From: CAZPBN01 sp964584935
GTDB taxonomy: Bacteria; Acidobacteriota; Aminicenantia; Aminicenantales; Aminicenantaceae
NCBI GenBank assembly: GCA_964584935.1
Contig: CAZPBN010000007.1
Coordinates: 1 to 64,000 of the forward strand
Direction of reading: 5' to 3'
Length of the DNA stretch: 64,000 nt
In this document: positions 26,282 to 35,859 of the stretch, in pieces
Layout: each line of letters begins with the position of its first letter
How positions within the stretch are numbered: position 1 is the stretch's first letter
Made by a program: the position numbers and the translations under genes
The notes under the pieces: generated by a model
What the model saw: only the letters and a program-made list of their open reading frames with translations
The model's database searches: none
What the model was told of the DNA's origin: nothing

Positions 26282-26581
26282 ATGGTAAGAAAAAAAATTC
26301 ACAAAAAGGATTTATTCATAGGATTAAGTGTTGCCTTGATCATTGTTTTTTTTCTTACATTCTACATTTGGCATCTTATTGAATCGACCAGGATCGGATA
26401 CAAATTGAGCCCCCTGGAAACCGAATTGATTTCTCTCCAGGAAGAAGTCGAAAAACTAGAAACTAAAAAATCATCACTTCTCTCTCTTAAAAGAGTCGAA
26501 AAAATTGCAAAAGAGGAATTGAAACTGGTCGAGCCAAAAGACGAACAGATTTATTACAGTCAATTTAATCCTTATCCCTAA
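26282..26581 (+). CDS. ftsL: FtsL-like divisome protein
   Basis: A 99-residue bitopic protein in the ftsL position between rsmH and the division transpeptidase. A short basic N-terminus (MVRKKIHKKDL) precedes one membrane helix (about 12-31, FIGLSVALIIVFFLTFYIWH), then a periplasmic coiled coil (about 40-72, LETELISLQEEVEKLETKK) and ERVxxIAKEEL-type sequence. FtsL sequences diverge strongly, so the call rests on topology and position. It probably recruits the FtsW/FtsI pair with FtsQ. It begins with no gap after rsmH. Confidence 0.85.
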   Translation: MVRKKIHKKDLFIGLSVALIIVFFLTFYIWHLIESTRIGYKLSPLETELISLQEEVEKLETKKSSLLSLKRVEKIAKEELKLVEPKDEQIYYSQFNPYP

Positions 26582-26588
26582 TAGACTA

Positions 26589-28334
26589 ATGAAACAAATA
26601 CACACAAAAAAAATTCGAAAAAGAATATACATTCTCCTGTTCTTTTTTATTCTCTGGGTAGCTGCTTTATTATTTCGTCTCATCCAATTACAGGTGATAC
26701 AACATCCTCAATTGGAACAAGAAGCTAGCAGACAAAATCAAAAAATTGAACCAATTTTCCCTAAAAGGGGAACCATATTTGACAGAAAAGGACATATTTT
26801 AACCAGAAGCATTCCCAGAAAATCTCTTTTTTTGACTCCCTATCAAAATGAACCTGCTGGACTTCAATATGAAAAACTCAATAAATTAAAAAGAATATTG
26901 AACTTATCAGCAAATGAAATTCAATTGATCAAAGCAAAGATTAAAAATAAGGACACTTTTATATGGATTAAGCGAAAAATCGATCCCGAACAAGCCACAA
27001 TGATTGAAAATCTCCAGCTGGATGGAGTTCATTTCTTAGAAGAGAATAAAAGGTTTTATCCTCATGGACAACTGGCAGCCCATATTTTGGGAAGAGTCAA
27101 TATTGACAACATAGGAACCAGCGGAATCGAATATAGATATAATAACATCCTTCAAGGAAAAAAGGGGAAACGGATCATAAGAAAAGATGCCAAAAAAAGA
27201 AAATATCGCTTTGAAATTATTCGTAAATCCGAACCGGGAAAAGACCTGTATCTTACCATTGATGAAACAATTCAGTATATCTGTGAAAAAGAACTGCACC
27301 AAGCTGTGATTCAAACTCAAGCAAAATGGGGCACTGTGATTGTCTCTGTCCCTTCGACAGGAGAAATTCTGGCAATGGCAAACCATCCCACTTATAATCC
27401 AAATCAACTTCCCGATGTACCGCTTGAATTGGATAGAAATTGCGCCATACATCACACATTTGAGCCTGGGTCCACCTTTAAAGTGGTCACTTTCGCAGCA
27501 GCTCTGGAGTCAAAGATGATCAATCTTAAGGAAACATTCGACTGCAGTAAAGGCTCCCTTTCTCTGGATAATATCACCTATAGCGATTATAAAACTTTCA
27601 ATACCCTTTCCTTCCATGAAGTCATTATTTACTCCTCCAATGTGGGGACAGTCAAAATCGGTCAAAAACTTGGAAAAGATATTATATACGACAATATAAA
27701 ATCCTTTGGTTTCGGGGAAAAAACAGGCATCGATCTTCCTGCTGAGGAAAAAGGAATTTTAAGGCCTCTGGACAATTGGAGCCGATATTCTGTGGCGTCT
27801 ATTTCTATCGGATATGAAATATCAACAACTGCCATTCAGATGCTTCAAGCCATTAATATCATCGCAAATGATGGAATCCTGGTTAAACCAATTATAGTGA
27901 AACATGAGATTTCCCAAGATTATATAAAAGAAAAATCCAATCCATCTCAAAGAATCATATCAAAAGAAACAGCAAGTAAACTCGCTGCTATATTGGAAAA
28001 AGTGGTGAGTGAAGGGACAGGAAAACCATCTGGAATAAAAGGCTACAAAGTTGCAGGAAAAACAGGAACAGCACAGAAATACAATAAAGAAATCAATGGT
28101 TACTCTTCTTTATTGCATACAGCTTCGTTTATAGGATTCCTTCCTTTGAACAATCCTTCCTTTTCAATAATTGTTGTTATCGATGAACCAAAAGGCGAGT
28201 ATTACGGAGGGAAAATCGCGGCTCCGGTCTTTAAAAAGATTGCAACCCAAATCCTCCGATATATGAATATACCCACAAAAGAAAAGCTATCCAAAGGGAT
28301 TATCACGGCAAAATTACTGGAGCAGAATAGCTAA
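26589..28334 (+). CDS. ftsI: Division-specific transpeptidase (FtsI/PBP3-like)
   Basis: A 581-residue class B penicillin-binding protein that cross-links septal peptidoglycan. A basic N-terminus and one membrane helix (about 13-33) come first, then the pedestal domain (RGTIFDRKGHILTRS near 60-74), and the transpeptidase domain with SxxK (STFK, about residue 295), SxN (SSN near 353) and KTGTA (about 480). No PASTA repeats follow, unlike many Gram-positive and actinobacterial homologues. The gene begins 7 bp after ftsL and its stop overlaps murE by one base. Confidence 0.95.
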   Translation: MKQIHTKKIRKRIYILLFFFILWVAALLFRLIQLQVIQHPQLEQEASRQNQKIEPIFPKRGTIFDRKGHILTRSIPRKSLFLTPYQNEPAGLQYEKLNKLKRILNLSANEIQLIKAKIKNKDTFIWIKRKIDPEQATMIENLQLDGVHFLEENKRFYPHGQLAAHILGRVNIDNIGTSGIEYRYNNILQGKKGKRIIRKDAKKRKYRFEIIRKSEPGKDLYLTIDETIQYICEKELHQAVIQTQAKWGTVIVSVPSTGEILAMANHPTYNPNQLPDVPLELDRNCAIHHTFEPGSTFKVVTFAAALESKMINLKETFDCSKGSLSLDNITYSDYKTFNTLSFHEVIIYSSNVGTVKIGQKLGKDIIYDNIKSFGFGEKTGIDLPAEEKGILRPLDNWSRYSVASISIGYEISTTAIQMLQAINIIANDGILVKPIIVKHEISQDYIKEKSNPSQRIISKETASKLAAILEKVVSEGTGKPSGIKGYKVAGKTGTAQKYNKEINGYSSLLHTASFIGFLPLNNPSFSIIVVIDEPKGEYYGGKIAAPVFKKIATQILRYMNIPTKEKLSKGIITAKLLEQNS

Positions 28335-29803
28335 TGAAATTAAAAGAATTATTCAAAGGAGTTCAAAACATAACCCTTTCTGGAAATGAAAATGAAGAGA
28401 TCAAAGGAATTGCTTATTCATCAAAAAAAGTCGATTCCGGATATTTATTTGCAGCTTTAAAAGGAGAAAACTTTGATGGTTCGAATTTCATTAAGGAAGC
28501 TGTAGAAAAAGGAGCCGTTGCTGTTTTATCCGAAAATCCAAAAAAAAATAAAATGGTTGACAACTGGATTCAGGTAAACAATGCCCGGGAAGCACTGGCA
28601 CTTTGCTCAGCTAATTTTTACTCTCATCCCTCTAAACAATTCAAAACCATCGGAATTACAGGGACAAAAGGAAAAACAACCATCTCTTATATACTGGAAA
28701 ATATTCTAAAAAAATCAGGAGAGCGTCCAGGAGTCATCGGAACCATCTCTTATAGGGGACCGCATATAAATATACCTGCAGAAAGAACAACTCCTGAGGC
28801 TCCTGATATTCAAAGAATTATGAAAGAGATGCTCGACCAAAATGTCACTCATTGTTTGATAGAAGTATCTTCTCACTCTATCGAATTGAATAGAATTTTG
28901 GGTATTGATTTTGACGTTGAAATTTTTACAAATTTAAGCGGTGAACACCTTGACTATCACCAAACAATGGATCATTATTTCAATGCCAAGAAAAAACTCT
29001 TTCTTCAGGGAAACAAAAAAAGAATAGCCATAATAAATCAAGACGATCCCTGGGGAAAGAAACTGATTTCTCTACTTCCTTTGAACATCATTTCATATGG
29101 TATTGAAGAAGGAGCTTTAATAAAGGCTCAAAAATATAATCTTTCGGAACACGGAACAAACATTTCCGTTAAATATCCGGGAGGATCCCTGTCAGTATCT
29201 TCCCCTATGCTGGGAAAACCAAATCTTTACAATCTTTTAGCCTCTATAGCCACAAGTCTGGTATTAAAAGTCCCTATTCCAGCAATCAAAGAAGGAACTG
29301 CCCCATTCAAAGGAGCACCGGGCCGGTTTGAAGAAATTAAAAATTCTTTTGGATTCCGGATTTTCGTTGATTACGCCCATACAGATGCTGCTCTGGAATA
29401 TTCCCTGGAAACAATGAAAATCCTCAATCCCCATAAAATTATTCTTGTCTTTGGTGCTGGCGGAGATAGAGATAAAACAAAAAGGGAAAGAATGGGAAAA
29501 GTAGCCGGAACTCATGCTGATTTATCAATAATCACCAATGACAATCCCCGTTCAGAAGACCCATCAGAAATCATTGCAGCCATTGAAAAAGGAATAAAAC
29601 AATCTCAATCTGACAATTATAAAATCATACCAGACCGGAAAAAAGCAATAGAATACGCTATAAACCAGGGAAAAAAAGGGGATTGCATCTTGGTTGCTGG
29701 AAAAGGACATGAAAATTACCAGATAATAAAAAATAAAGTCACTCACTTTGATGATGCGGAAATCATAAAAGAAATTCTTAATTATAAAAAAGGAAATTCC
29801 TGA
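28334..29803 (+). CDS. murE: UDP-N-acetylmuramoyl-tripeptide synthetase MurE (meso-DAP type)
   Basis: A 489-residue ATP-dependent Mur ligase that adds the third residue of the stem peptide. The P-loop is GITGTKGKTT (about 111-120); EVSSHS, FTNLSGEHLDYH and the Lys in HYFNAKKKLF (carbamylated in Mur ligases) follow. The substrate motif DNPRSEDPSEI near 402 has the DNPR form that selects meso-diaminopimelate over lysine, so this organism should have DAP-type peptidoglycan. The gene starts on the last base of ftsI, and murF begins 2 bp after its stop. Confidence 0.97.
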   Translation: MKLKELFKGVQNITLSGNENEEIKGIAYSSKKVDSGYLFAALKGENFDGSNFIKEAVEKGAVAVLSENPKKNKMVDNWIQVNNAREALALCSANFYSHPSKQFKTIGITGTKGKTTISYILENILKKSGERPGVIGTISYRGPHINIPAERTTPEAPDIQRIMKEMLDQNVTHCLIEVSSHSIELNRILGIDFDVEIFTNLSGEHLDYHQTMDHYFNAKKKLFLQGNKKRIAIINQDDPWGKKLISLLPLNIISYGIEEGALIKAQKYNLSEHGTNISVKYPGGSLSVSSPMLGKPNLYNLLASIATSLVLKVPIPAIKEGTAPFKGAPGRFEEIKNSFGFRIFVDYAHTDAALEYSLETMKILNPHKIILVFGAGGDRDKTKRERMGKVAGTHADLSIITNDNPRSEDPSEIIAAIEKGIKQSQSDNYKIIPDRKKAIEYAINQGKKGDCILVAGKGHENYQIIKNKVTHFDDAEIIKEILNYKKGNS

Positions 29804-29805
29804 AA

Positions 29806-31185
29806 ATGGCAGAACTGAGTCTCAAAGAAATCGCAACTAAAATCAAGGGAGAAATTATCCAGGGCTCTCCAGAAATGTCTTTTCATGAATTCAATATTGA
29901 TTCCCGGCTCACTATGCCAGGAGAGTTATTTTTTGCCCTGATAGCTAACAGAAACGGTCATGATTACATCAACTCAGCAATCCAAAAAGGAGCAACTGGA
30001 ATAGTGGCATCTCAAAATGTATCCATTCCCCAAAAAAACATAGCTATTATTAAAGTCAAAGACACCCAGATAGCACTCCAGGAACTGGCTAAGCAAATAC
30101 TGAAAGAACACGATTTGAAAATTGTGGGCATAACGGGAAGCACCGGAAAAACCACTACAAAAGAATTCATTTCTTCAATTCTGGAAAAAAAATACAAGGT
30201 GCTCAAATCAGAAGGAAATTTAAATAATATGTTGGGTCTTCCTCTTTCCATCCTAAAGATAGAAAAACAGCATGAAATAGCAGTCCTGGAAATGGCAATG
30301 AGTTCCCCTGGAGAAATTCAAAGACTCACTCAGATAGCTCCGCCTGATATCTCAGTCATAACCAATATCGCCCCCGTCCATCTTCAATTTTTTAAAGATA
30401 TCGAACAAATAGCCGAGGCAAAAAAAGAGATCCTTTACGGGACTAAAAGTGAAGGGACAGCTGTCTTAAATGGAGACGATCCTTTAGTAAATAAAATTGC
30501 CCAATATTGGAAAGGGAACAAATTTTATTTTGGTTTATCAGAAGAATGCAATGTTCAAGCATCCCATATTATAAGCAGCTGGGACGGGATGTTTTTTGAA
30601 TTGATATCCGGAAATAAAAAACACAAAGCTCACACGTCATTCTTTTACAGGCATTATCTTTATAACCTCCTTGCCGCAGCAGGTACAGCTTTGGTTTTAT
30701 CCATCCCTATTGGTGATATTGTGAACGAATGCAATCATTTAAGCCCTCTCAAAGGCAGGGGAAAATTGATCCGGCTTAAGACAAATATAAAAGTGATCGA
30801 TGAATCCTATAATTCAAATCCCTCAGCCTTGAAGGAAGCCTTAAACAACCTCACCGAGCTGCCTTCGAAACGAAAAATAGCAGTGTTGGGAGATATGCTT
30901 GAACTGGGCAAAAGTGAAAAAACATTTCATATTCAGGCGGGTCAGTATCTTGCCCGGTTAAAATGGGATATCTTAATAACGGTCGGACCTTTGGGTAAAT
31001 TTATAGCCAAAGGAGCCTTATCATCCGGCATGAATAAAAATAATGTCGCTTCATTTGCAGATCCGGAAGAAGCGGGGAATAGACTCCTCCATATGTTGAA
31101 AGAAGGAGACCTGGTTTTGGTTAAAGGTTCTAGAGGGGTCAAAACAGATACAATTATCGAGCAATTAAAAAAAGAGAGGTTATAA
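29806..31185 (+). CDS. murF: UDP-MurNAc-tripeptide:D-Ala-D-Ala ligase MurF
   Basis: A 459-residue Mur ligase that adds D-Ala-D-Ala to complete the pentapeptide. Its P-loop is GITGSTGKTTTKEF (about 108-121), with EMAMSSPGEI and the catalytic IDESYNSNPSALKEAL (about 326-341) typical of MurF. The C-terminal domain ends KGSRGVKTDTIIEQL. Length is normal. It lies between murE and mraY as in the standard order. No ddl gene is in the window, so its dipeptide substrate must be made elsewhere. Confidence 0.97.
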   Translation: MAELSLKEIATKIKGEIIQGSPEMSFHEFNIDSRLTMPGELFFALIANRNGHDYINSAIQKGATGIVASQNVSIPQKNIAIIKVKDTQIALQELAKQILKEHDLKIVGITGSTGKTTTKEFISSILEKKYKVLKSEGNLNNMLGLPLSILKIEKQHEIAVLEMAMSSPGEIQRLTQIAPPDISVITNIAPVHLQFFKDIEQIAEAKKEILYGTKSEGTAVLNGDDPLVNKIAQYWKGNKFYFGLSEECNVQASHIISSWDGMFFELISGNKKHKAHTSFFYRHYLYNLLAAAGTALVLSIPIGDIVNECNHLSPLKGRGKLIRLKTNIKVIDESYNSNPSALKEALNNLTELPSKRKIAVLGDMLELGKSEKTFHIQAGQYLARLKWDILITVGPLGKFIAKGALSSGMNKNNVASFADPEEAGNRLLHMLKEGDLVLVKGSRGVKTDTIIEQLKKERL

Positions 31186-31186
31186 C

Positions 31187-32275
31187 GTGCTCTATTTTCT
31201 ATTAGTACCATTAAAAGAATATTTCTTTCTTTTTAATATTTTCAGGTATATCACCGTCAGAACTGCTCTAGCTGGAATATTTGCCTTTCTCATCATCTTG
31301 ATTATTGGTCCCTGGCTTATCCGTTTGATGAAAAAATTTCAAATATCAGAAAAAATAAGACCGGATGGCCCCCGTTCCCATATCGATAAAAAAGGGACTC
31401 CTTCCATGGGAGGAATTCTCATTGTGAGTGCTACCTTGATCCCCACTCTCCTTTGGGCAGACCTGAGAAATACTTACGTATGGATTGCTATGCTGACTAT
31501 GTTTCTATTTTCGATTCTCGGATTCTGGGATGACTTATTAAAAATTAAAATTAAAAAGACCATGGGACTTATCATCCGGACCAAGCTGTTGATTCAGCTT
31601 TTACTGTCGGGATTGATTGCCCTTATATTGATCTACCTAGGATTCCAGGGAAAATTTGATCTCCACTTGAGTTTTCCCTTTATAAAAGAATGGCTTCCAT
31701 ACTTGGGATGGCTTTATCTCCCCTGGATAATGTTTATCATTATGGGTTCCTCAAATTCTGTAAACCTGGCAGACGGACTGGACGGATTGGCCATCGGCCT
31801 TGCTTTCATTAGCTCAAGTGCCCTCACCGCTCTCTCTTACATTGCTGGACACGCCAATTGGTCCGAGTACTTAGCCATTGTTAAAGTCCCCCCTGCTTCT
31901 GAACTCACTATATTTGCTGGAGCTATGGCAGGAGCTTGTCTTGGATTTCTATGGTTTAATGCTCATCCTGCTCAAATTTTTATGGGCGACGTCGGAGCTC
32001 TCAGCGTGGGTGCTTCCCTTGGAATTATTGCTATTCTCATAAAACAGGAATTTCTTTTGTTTATGATTGCAGGAATTTTTATAATTGAGGCACTCTCTGT
32101 GATACTCCAGATAAGTTATTTTAAATTCACAGGAGGAAAAAGAATCCTGAAAATGGCTCCATTGCATCATCATTTTGAATTATCAGGTTGGACAGAAGGA
32201 AAAATTGTCATCCGATTCTGGATCGCTGCAATCATTTTTGCCCTGTTCAGTCTCACAACTCTCAAACTCAGATAA
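31187..32275 (+). CDS. mraY: Phospho-MurNAc-pentapeptide transferase MraY
   Basis: A 362-residue membrane enzyme with about 10 helices that transfers phospho-MurNAc-pentapeptide to undecaprenyl phosphate (lipid I). RPDGPRSHIDKKGTPSMGGILI at about 58-79, NSVNLADGLDGLAIG (catalytic Asp region, about 187-201) and APLHHHFELSGW (about 323-334) are diagnostic. It starts with GTG, preceded by GAGAGG at 7 bases. It starts one base after murF. Two bases separate its stop from the murD start. Confidence 0.97.
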   Translation: MLYFLLVPLKEYFFLFNIFRYITVRTALAGIFAFLIILIIGPWLIRLMKKFQISEKIRPDGPRSHIDKKGTPSMGGILIVSATLIPTLLWADLRNTYVWIAMLTMFLFSILGFWDDLLKIKIKKTMGLIIRTKLLIQLLLSGLIALILIYLGFQGKFDLHLSFPFIKEWLPYLGWLYLPWIMFIIMGSSNSVNLADGLDGLAIGLAFISSSALTALSYIAGHANWSEYLAIVKVPPASELTIFAGAMAGACLGFLWFNAHPAQIFMGDVGALSVGASLGIIAILIKQEFLLFMIAGIFIIEALSVILQISYFKFTGGKRILKMAPLHHHFELSGWTEGKIVIRFWIAAIIFALFSLTTLKLR

Positions 32276-32277
32276 AA

Positions 32278-33639
32278 ATGAATATAAAAGATAAAAATGT
32301 TCTTGTCGTTGGCTTAAGTAAAACAGGAGAAGCTCTATGCACATTTCTTTTAAATAAAGGGGCATCGGTTACGGTTAGCGAATTGAAAAATAATAACCAG
32401 CTCAGTGTCCATAAAGCTTTTTGGAAACAAAGAGGAGTGACTATGGAATCAGGTGAACATAAAATAAAAACGTTTCTGAACGCTGACTTGATTATTCCCA
32501 GTCCCGGAGTTCCTATGATTCCGGAACTGAGAGCCGCTCAAGAAAAAGGCATCAAAATTATCTCTGAAATAGAGCTGGCATACCAATTTTTAAAGGGAAA
32601 AACAGTGGGTATAACTGGTTCAAACGGAAAATCCACAACAGCAACCCTTACCCATAAAATTTTAAAGGAAGGAGGATTGAAAGCTTATCTGGCTGGAAAT
32701 ATTGGAACTCCTCTTATTAGTTTTGTTGATCAAAGCAGGGACGATCATGTCTACGTCATTGAAATATCCAGTTTTCAACTCCAGCATATTGAACGATTCA
32801 AAGTCTTTGTGTCAATCCTTCTCAATATCACTCCAGACCATCTGGATTGGCACTCATCCTTTGATGAATATTATGAAGCAAAGAAAAAACTGGTGGCTTC
32901 CCAGTATGAGGAGGATATTGCCATTTTAAATCTGGATGATCCGCTCGTTCGGAAATTAAAGAATCAAGGTGACTACAGTGTCTACGGCTTTAGTAGAAAA
33001 ACAAAGCCAAAAAAAGGATGCTACATCGATAACGATAACATTATTCTTTCCTCCGAAAAAAATGAAATCATAATGAAAACGTCTGAAATTCCTTTAAAAG
33101 GAATTCATAATCAGGAAAATGTTATGGCAAGCATATTGGCAGGACATCTATTCCATATCCAAAAAGAACATATTAAAAACTCCATCAAAAGTTTTCAAGG
33201 ACTAGAACACCGTCTGGAAAAAGTAACTTCCATAAACGGGATTGAATTTTATAATGATTCCAAAGCCACCAATGTGGACGCTGCTTTAAAATCGATTGAT
33301 AGTTTTAACAAGAATATTATTCTCATCCTTGGAGGAAGGGACAAAGAAGGTAATTTTAAAAAATTAAAGAAATCTGTAGAAAAACGAGTTAAAAAAATCT
33401 TGCTCATCGGTGAAGCCACAGAAAAAATCAAAAAAGCGCTTAAAAAAACAGTTCCCATGGATAGGGTCTCTTGCCTGAAAGAAGCCGTCAATTCCGGATA
33501 TTTTTCTGCTAAAAATGGTGATATCGTCCTTCTTGCCCCTGCATGCACCAGCTTTGATATGTTTGAAAATTTTGAACAAAGAGGACGTACCTTTAAAAAG
33601 GAAATTTTTGAATTTAAAAAAATATTGAACAATGAATAA
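32278..33639 (+). CDS. murD: UDP-N-acetylmuramoyl-L-alanine:D-glutamate ligase MurD
   Basis: A 453-residue Mur ligase that adds D-glutamate. The frame is open 30 codons upstream inside mraY, but the natural start is the ATG at 32278 (MNIKDKNVLVVGLSKTGEAL), which gives the usual N-terminal Rossmann motif. The ATP site is GITGSNGKSTT (about 117-127), with NITPDHLDWH and the modified-Lys segment YEAKKKL. FYNDSKATNVDAA, LILGGRDK and LLAPACTSFDMFENFEQRG follow, as in MurD. It overlaps ftsW by 8 bases. Confidence 0.97.
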   Translation: MNIKDKNVLVVGLSKTGEALCTFLLNKGASVTVSELKNNNQLSVHKAFWKQRGVTMESGEHKIKTFLNADLIIPSPGVPMIPELRAAQEKGIKIISEIELAYQFLKGKTVGITGSNGKSTTATLTHKILKEGGLKAYLAGNIGTPLISFVDQSRDDHVYVIEISSFQLQHIERFKVFVSILLNITPDHLDWHSSFDEYYEAKKKLVASQYEEDIAILNLDDPLVRKLKNQGDYSVYGFSRKTKPKKGCYIDNDNIILSSEKNEIIMKTSEIPLKGIHNQENVMASILAGHLFHIQKEHIKNSIKSFQGLEHRLEKVTSINGIEFYNDSKATNVDAALKSIDSFNKNIILILGGRDKEGNFKKLKKSVEKRVKKILLIGEATEKIKKALKKTVPMDRVSCLKEAVNSGYFSAKNGDIVLLAPACTSFDMFENFEQRGRTFKKEIFEFKKILNNE

Positions 33640-34759
33640 TAATCCGACAGAAATATTCAGGCCTTACAAATTTGATAAAATTCTATTCTTTACAGTGCTA
33701 TTGCTGATTATTATAGGAATAATAATGGTATTCAGCTCTTCAGGAATTATTTCCAGCGAAAAATATCAACATCCTTTTCATTTCTTAACCAACCACATTC
33801 TTGGAGTATTTATAGGCGTTTTTTTAATCCTTTTAATTCTTCCTATTAAAAGACAATTTTATAAAAATTCCGTTATCATTTTTACATTGGTACTTCTTTC
33901 CGGAGCTTTACTGGGATTATGCTTAATCATGCCAGAAATTGCCCATACAAAACGCTGGATTCAGTTTCTCGGATTGGGATTTCAACCATCGGAATTAGCG
34001 AAAATAAGTGTTGTCCTTTTTCTAGCCTATTATATTGATAGAAAAAAAGAAAAATTAAATGAATTCAAAGTTCTTATATTTCCACTCCTCATTCTTCTAT
34101 CATTCACAGTTCTAATTCTCCTGGAACCTGATTATGGAACAGCTATTTTGATTATACTGATAAGTATGATCACTCTTTTTATTGGAGGACTGAAATTCAG
34201 ATATTTCCTTCATTCGGGAATAATATTTGTCGGCCTTTTTATTTTTTATCTATTTAAAGCCAGTTATAGAATAGACAGAATCCTTGCTTTTATTTTCCCG
34301 TCTCAAGATCCTTTAAACAGTGGATTTCAAATTATTCAATCCAAAATCGCAATTGGTTCCGGTGGCATCTTGGGAGTTAGTATCGGAGAAAGCACGCAAA
34401 AACTATTTTATCTCCCTTGTGCTCATACGGACTACATTTTTGCCATTGTTGGAGAAGAACTCGGCCTGGTTGGTTCTGCTCTCATATTGCTCCTCTTCTT
34501 TGTTTTTCTCTGGAGAGGATTGGCTATATCCAGAAAAGCCCCTAATCTTTTTTGTAAAATAGCAGCAGCAGGTCTTACGATATCGATTTTTTTCCAAGCA
34601 ATGCTTAATATGAGTATTGTCATGGGGTTAGGCCCTCCAACAGGTATTCCCCTTCCATTTATTAGCTATGGCAGATCCTCTCTTATATGCACTCTTTTAG
34701 CTACCGGAATCATTCTCAATATTTCACAAAGAAGGGAAGGATCAAGAGTAAAAAAATGA
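33632..34759 (+). CDS. ftsW: SEDS-family peptidoglycan glycosyltransferase FtsW
   Basis: A 375-residue polytopic protein with about 10 helices, the polymerase partner of FtsI. SEDS features are GFQPSELAKISVVLFLAYY, the catalytic Asp in LEPDYGTA (about 168-175), QIIQSKIAIGSGGILGVSIGESTQK (about 230-254), HTDYIFAIVGEELG, and GPPTGIPLPFISYGRSS. The usual FISYGGSS is changed to FISYGRSS. It begins inside the murD end and overlaps murG by an ATGA, consistent with coupled translation. As the cluster's only SEDS gene beside a class B PBP it is assigned FtsW rather than RodA. Confidence 0.95.
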   Translation: MNNNPTEIFRPYKFDKILFFTVLLLIIIGIIMVFSSSGIISSEKYQHPFHFLTNHILGVFIGVFLILLILPIKRQFYKNSVIIFTLVLLSGALLGLCLIMPEIAHTKRWIQFLGLGFQPSELAKISVVLFLAYYIDRKKEKLNEFKVLIFPLLILLSFTVLILLEPDYGTAILIILISMITLFIGGLKFRYFLHSGIIFVGLFIFYLFKASYRIDRILAFIFPSQDPLNSGFQIIQSKIAIGSGGILGVSIGESTQKLFYLPCAHTDYIFAIVGEELGLVGSALILLLFFVFLWRGLAISRKAPNLFCKIAAAGLTISIFFQAMLNMSIVMGLGPPTGIPLPFISYGRSSLICTLLATGIILNISQRREGSRVKK

Positions 34760-35859
34760 ATAAAAGAAAAGTCATCATTAGCGGAGGAGGCACAGGAGGC
34801 CATTTATATTCAGCTCTTGAATTGGGAAGAAAGATGAAAGAACTTGATCCTTTTATCTCTATCACCTATATGGGGAGCCAGCGTGGAATCGAAAAAAAGA
34901 TTATGAAGAAACATGATGCTCATTTCATCTCTTTAAATATCCAAGGTATAAAGGGAAAAGGAATAAGAAAGATGAAATCTTTGTTTATCCTTCCTGTTTC
35001 ATTTTTTCAGGCATTATTTATTCTGTTTAAAATAAAACCGGATTTAGCAGTTGGATTAGGAGGATATAGTTCAGGACCTATTTTAATCCTGGCATCAATT
35101 CTAAGAATTCCCACTCTTATTATTGAACAAAACCGATTTCCTGGCTTTACAAACAGGGTTTTGCTTCCCTGGGTGGATAAAGTTGCTGTTTCTTTTAAAC
35201 GTTCTCTATCCTATTTCAAAGAAAAAGGAATATATACAGGAAATCCAGTGAGAAAAGTTTTCTATTCCTTGCCTCCAAAAAAAAGGAATGAAAAACTCAC
35301 AGTTCTCATTTTTGGAGGAAGCCAAGGATCTCATTTTTTGAATAAAAACATTATCAAGTCAATTCCCTTATTAACAAAAGCAAAAGAAAAATTAAAAATA
35401 TTCCATCAAACCGGAGAACAGGATTTTGAATGGGTTAAAAATAATTATGTTCAAAATCAATTTGAAAATGTCACTGTTGCCCCTTATTTTGATAATATGG
35501 CTCATTATTTCAAACAATCCGATTTGATTATAAGCCGGGCTGGAGCCACAACAATCGCAGAACTCATAGCTTCCCGGAAAGCCTCTCTTCTTGTTCCTTT
35601 TGCCAAAGCTTCGGATAATCACCAATTATTCAACGCCAAAGAACTGGAAAAAAGGAAGGGAGCTGAAATTCTCACAGAAAATAATTTTACACCGGACACA
35701 TTTGCTGGCAAAATAAATGATTTCATAAATAACAAAAACAAAATAACAGATATGGAAAAAAATCTGGCGAAATTGAATATTGAAAAAGCTGCCGATAAAA
35801 TATCCGAACTCTGTTTCTCATTGATGAAGTCCAGATCAGAGGAGCATAAAAGTTGGTAA
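34756..35859 (+). CDS. murG: UDP-GlcNAc:lipid I GlcNAc transferase MurG
   Basis: A 367-residue GT-B glycosyltransferase that makes lipid II at the inner face of the membrane. It carries ISGGGTGGHLYSALELG at the N-terminus (about 9-25), GLGGYSSGP near 99-107, FGGSQGSHFLN (about 184-194), and SRAGATTIAELIA with PFAKASDNHQ in the C-terminal half. The start is the ATG at 34756, overlapping the ftsW stop; a further 23 in-frame codons upstream are only ftsW sequence. The end overlaps murC. Confidence 0.97.
   Translation: MNKRKVIISGGGTGGHLYSALELGRKMKELDPFISITYMGSQRGIEKKIMKKHDAHFISLNIQGIKGKGIRKMKSLFILPVSFFQALFILFKIKPDLAVGLGGYSSGPILILASILRIPTLIIEQNRFPGFTNRVLLPWVDKVAVSFKRSLSYFKEKGIYTGNPVRKVFYSLPPKKRNEKLTVLIFGGSQGSHFLNKNIIKSIPLLTKAKEKLKIFHQTGEQDFEWVKNNYVQNQFENVTVAPYFDNMAHYFKQSDLIISRAGATTIAELIASRKASLLVPFAKASDNHQLFNAKELEKRKGAEILTENNFTPDTFAGKINDFINNKNKITDMEKNLAKLNIEKAADKISELCFSLMKSRSEEHKSW

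Noticed and set aside
32188..32277. Thirty extra in-frame codons before murD
   Set aside because: They lie inside the mraY end and would give a nonstandard N-terminus; the ATG at 32278 matches MurD and follows mraY by 2 bp.
34687..34755. In-frame extension of murG inside ftsW
   Set aside because: The ATG at 34756 overlaps the ftsW stop as ATGA and starts with the standard MurG sequence.
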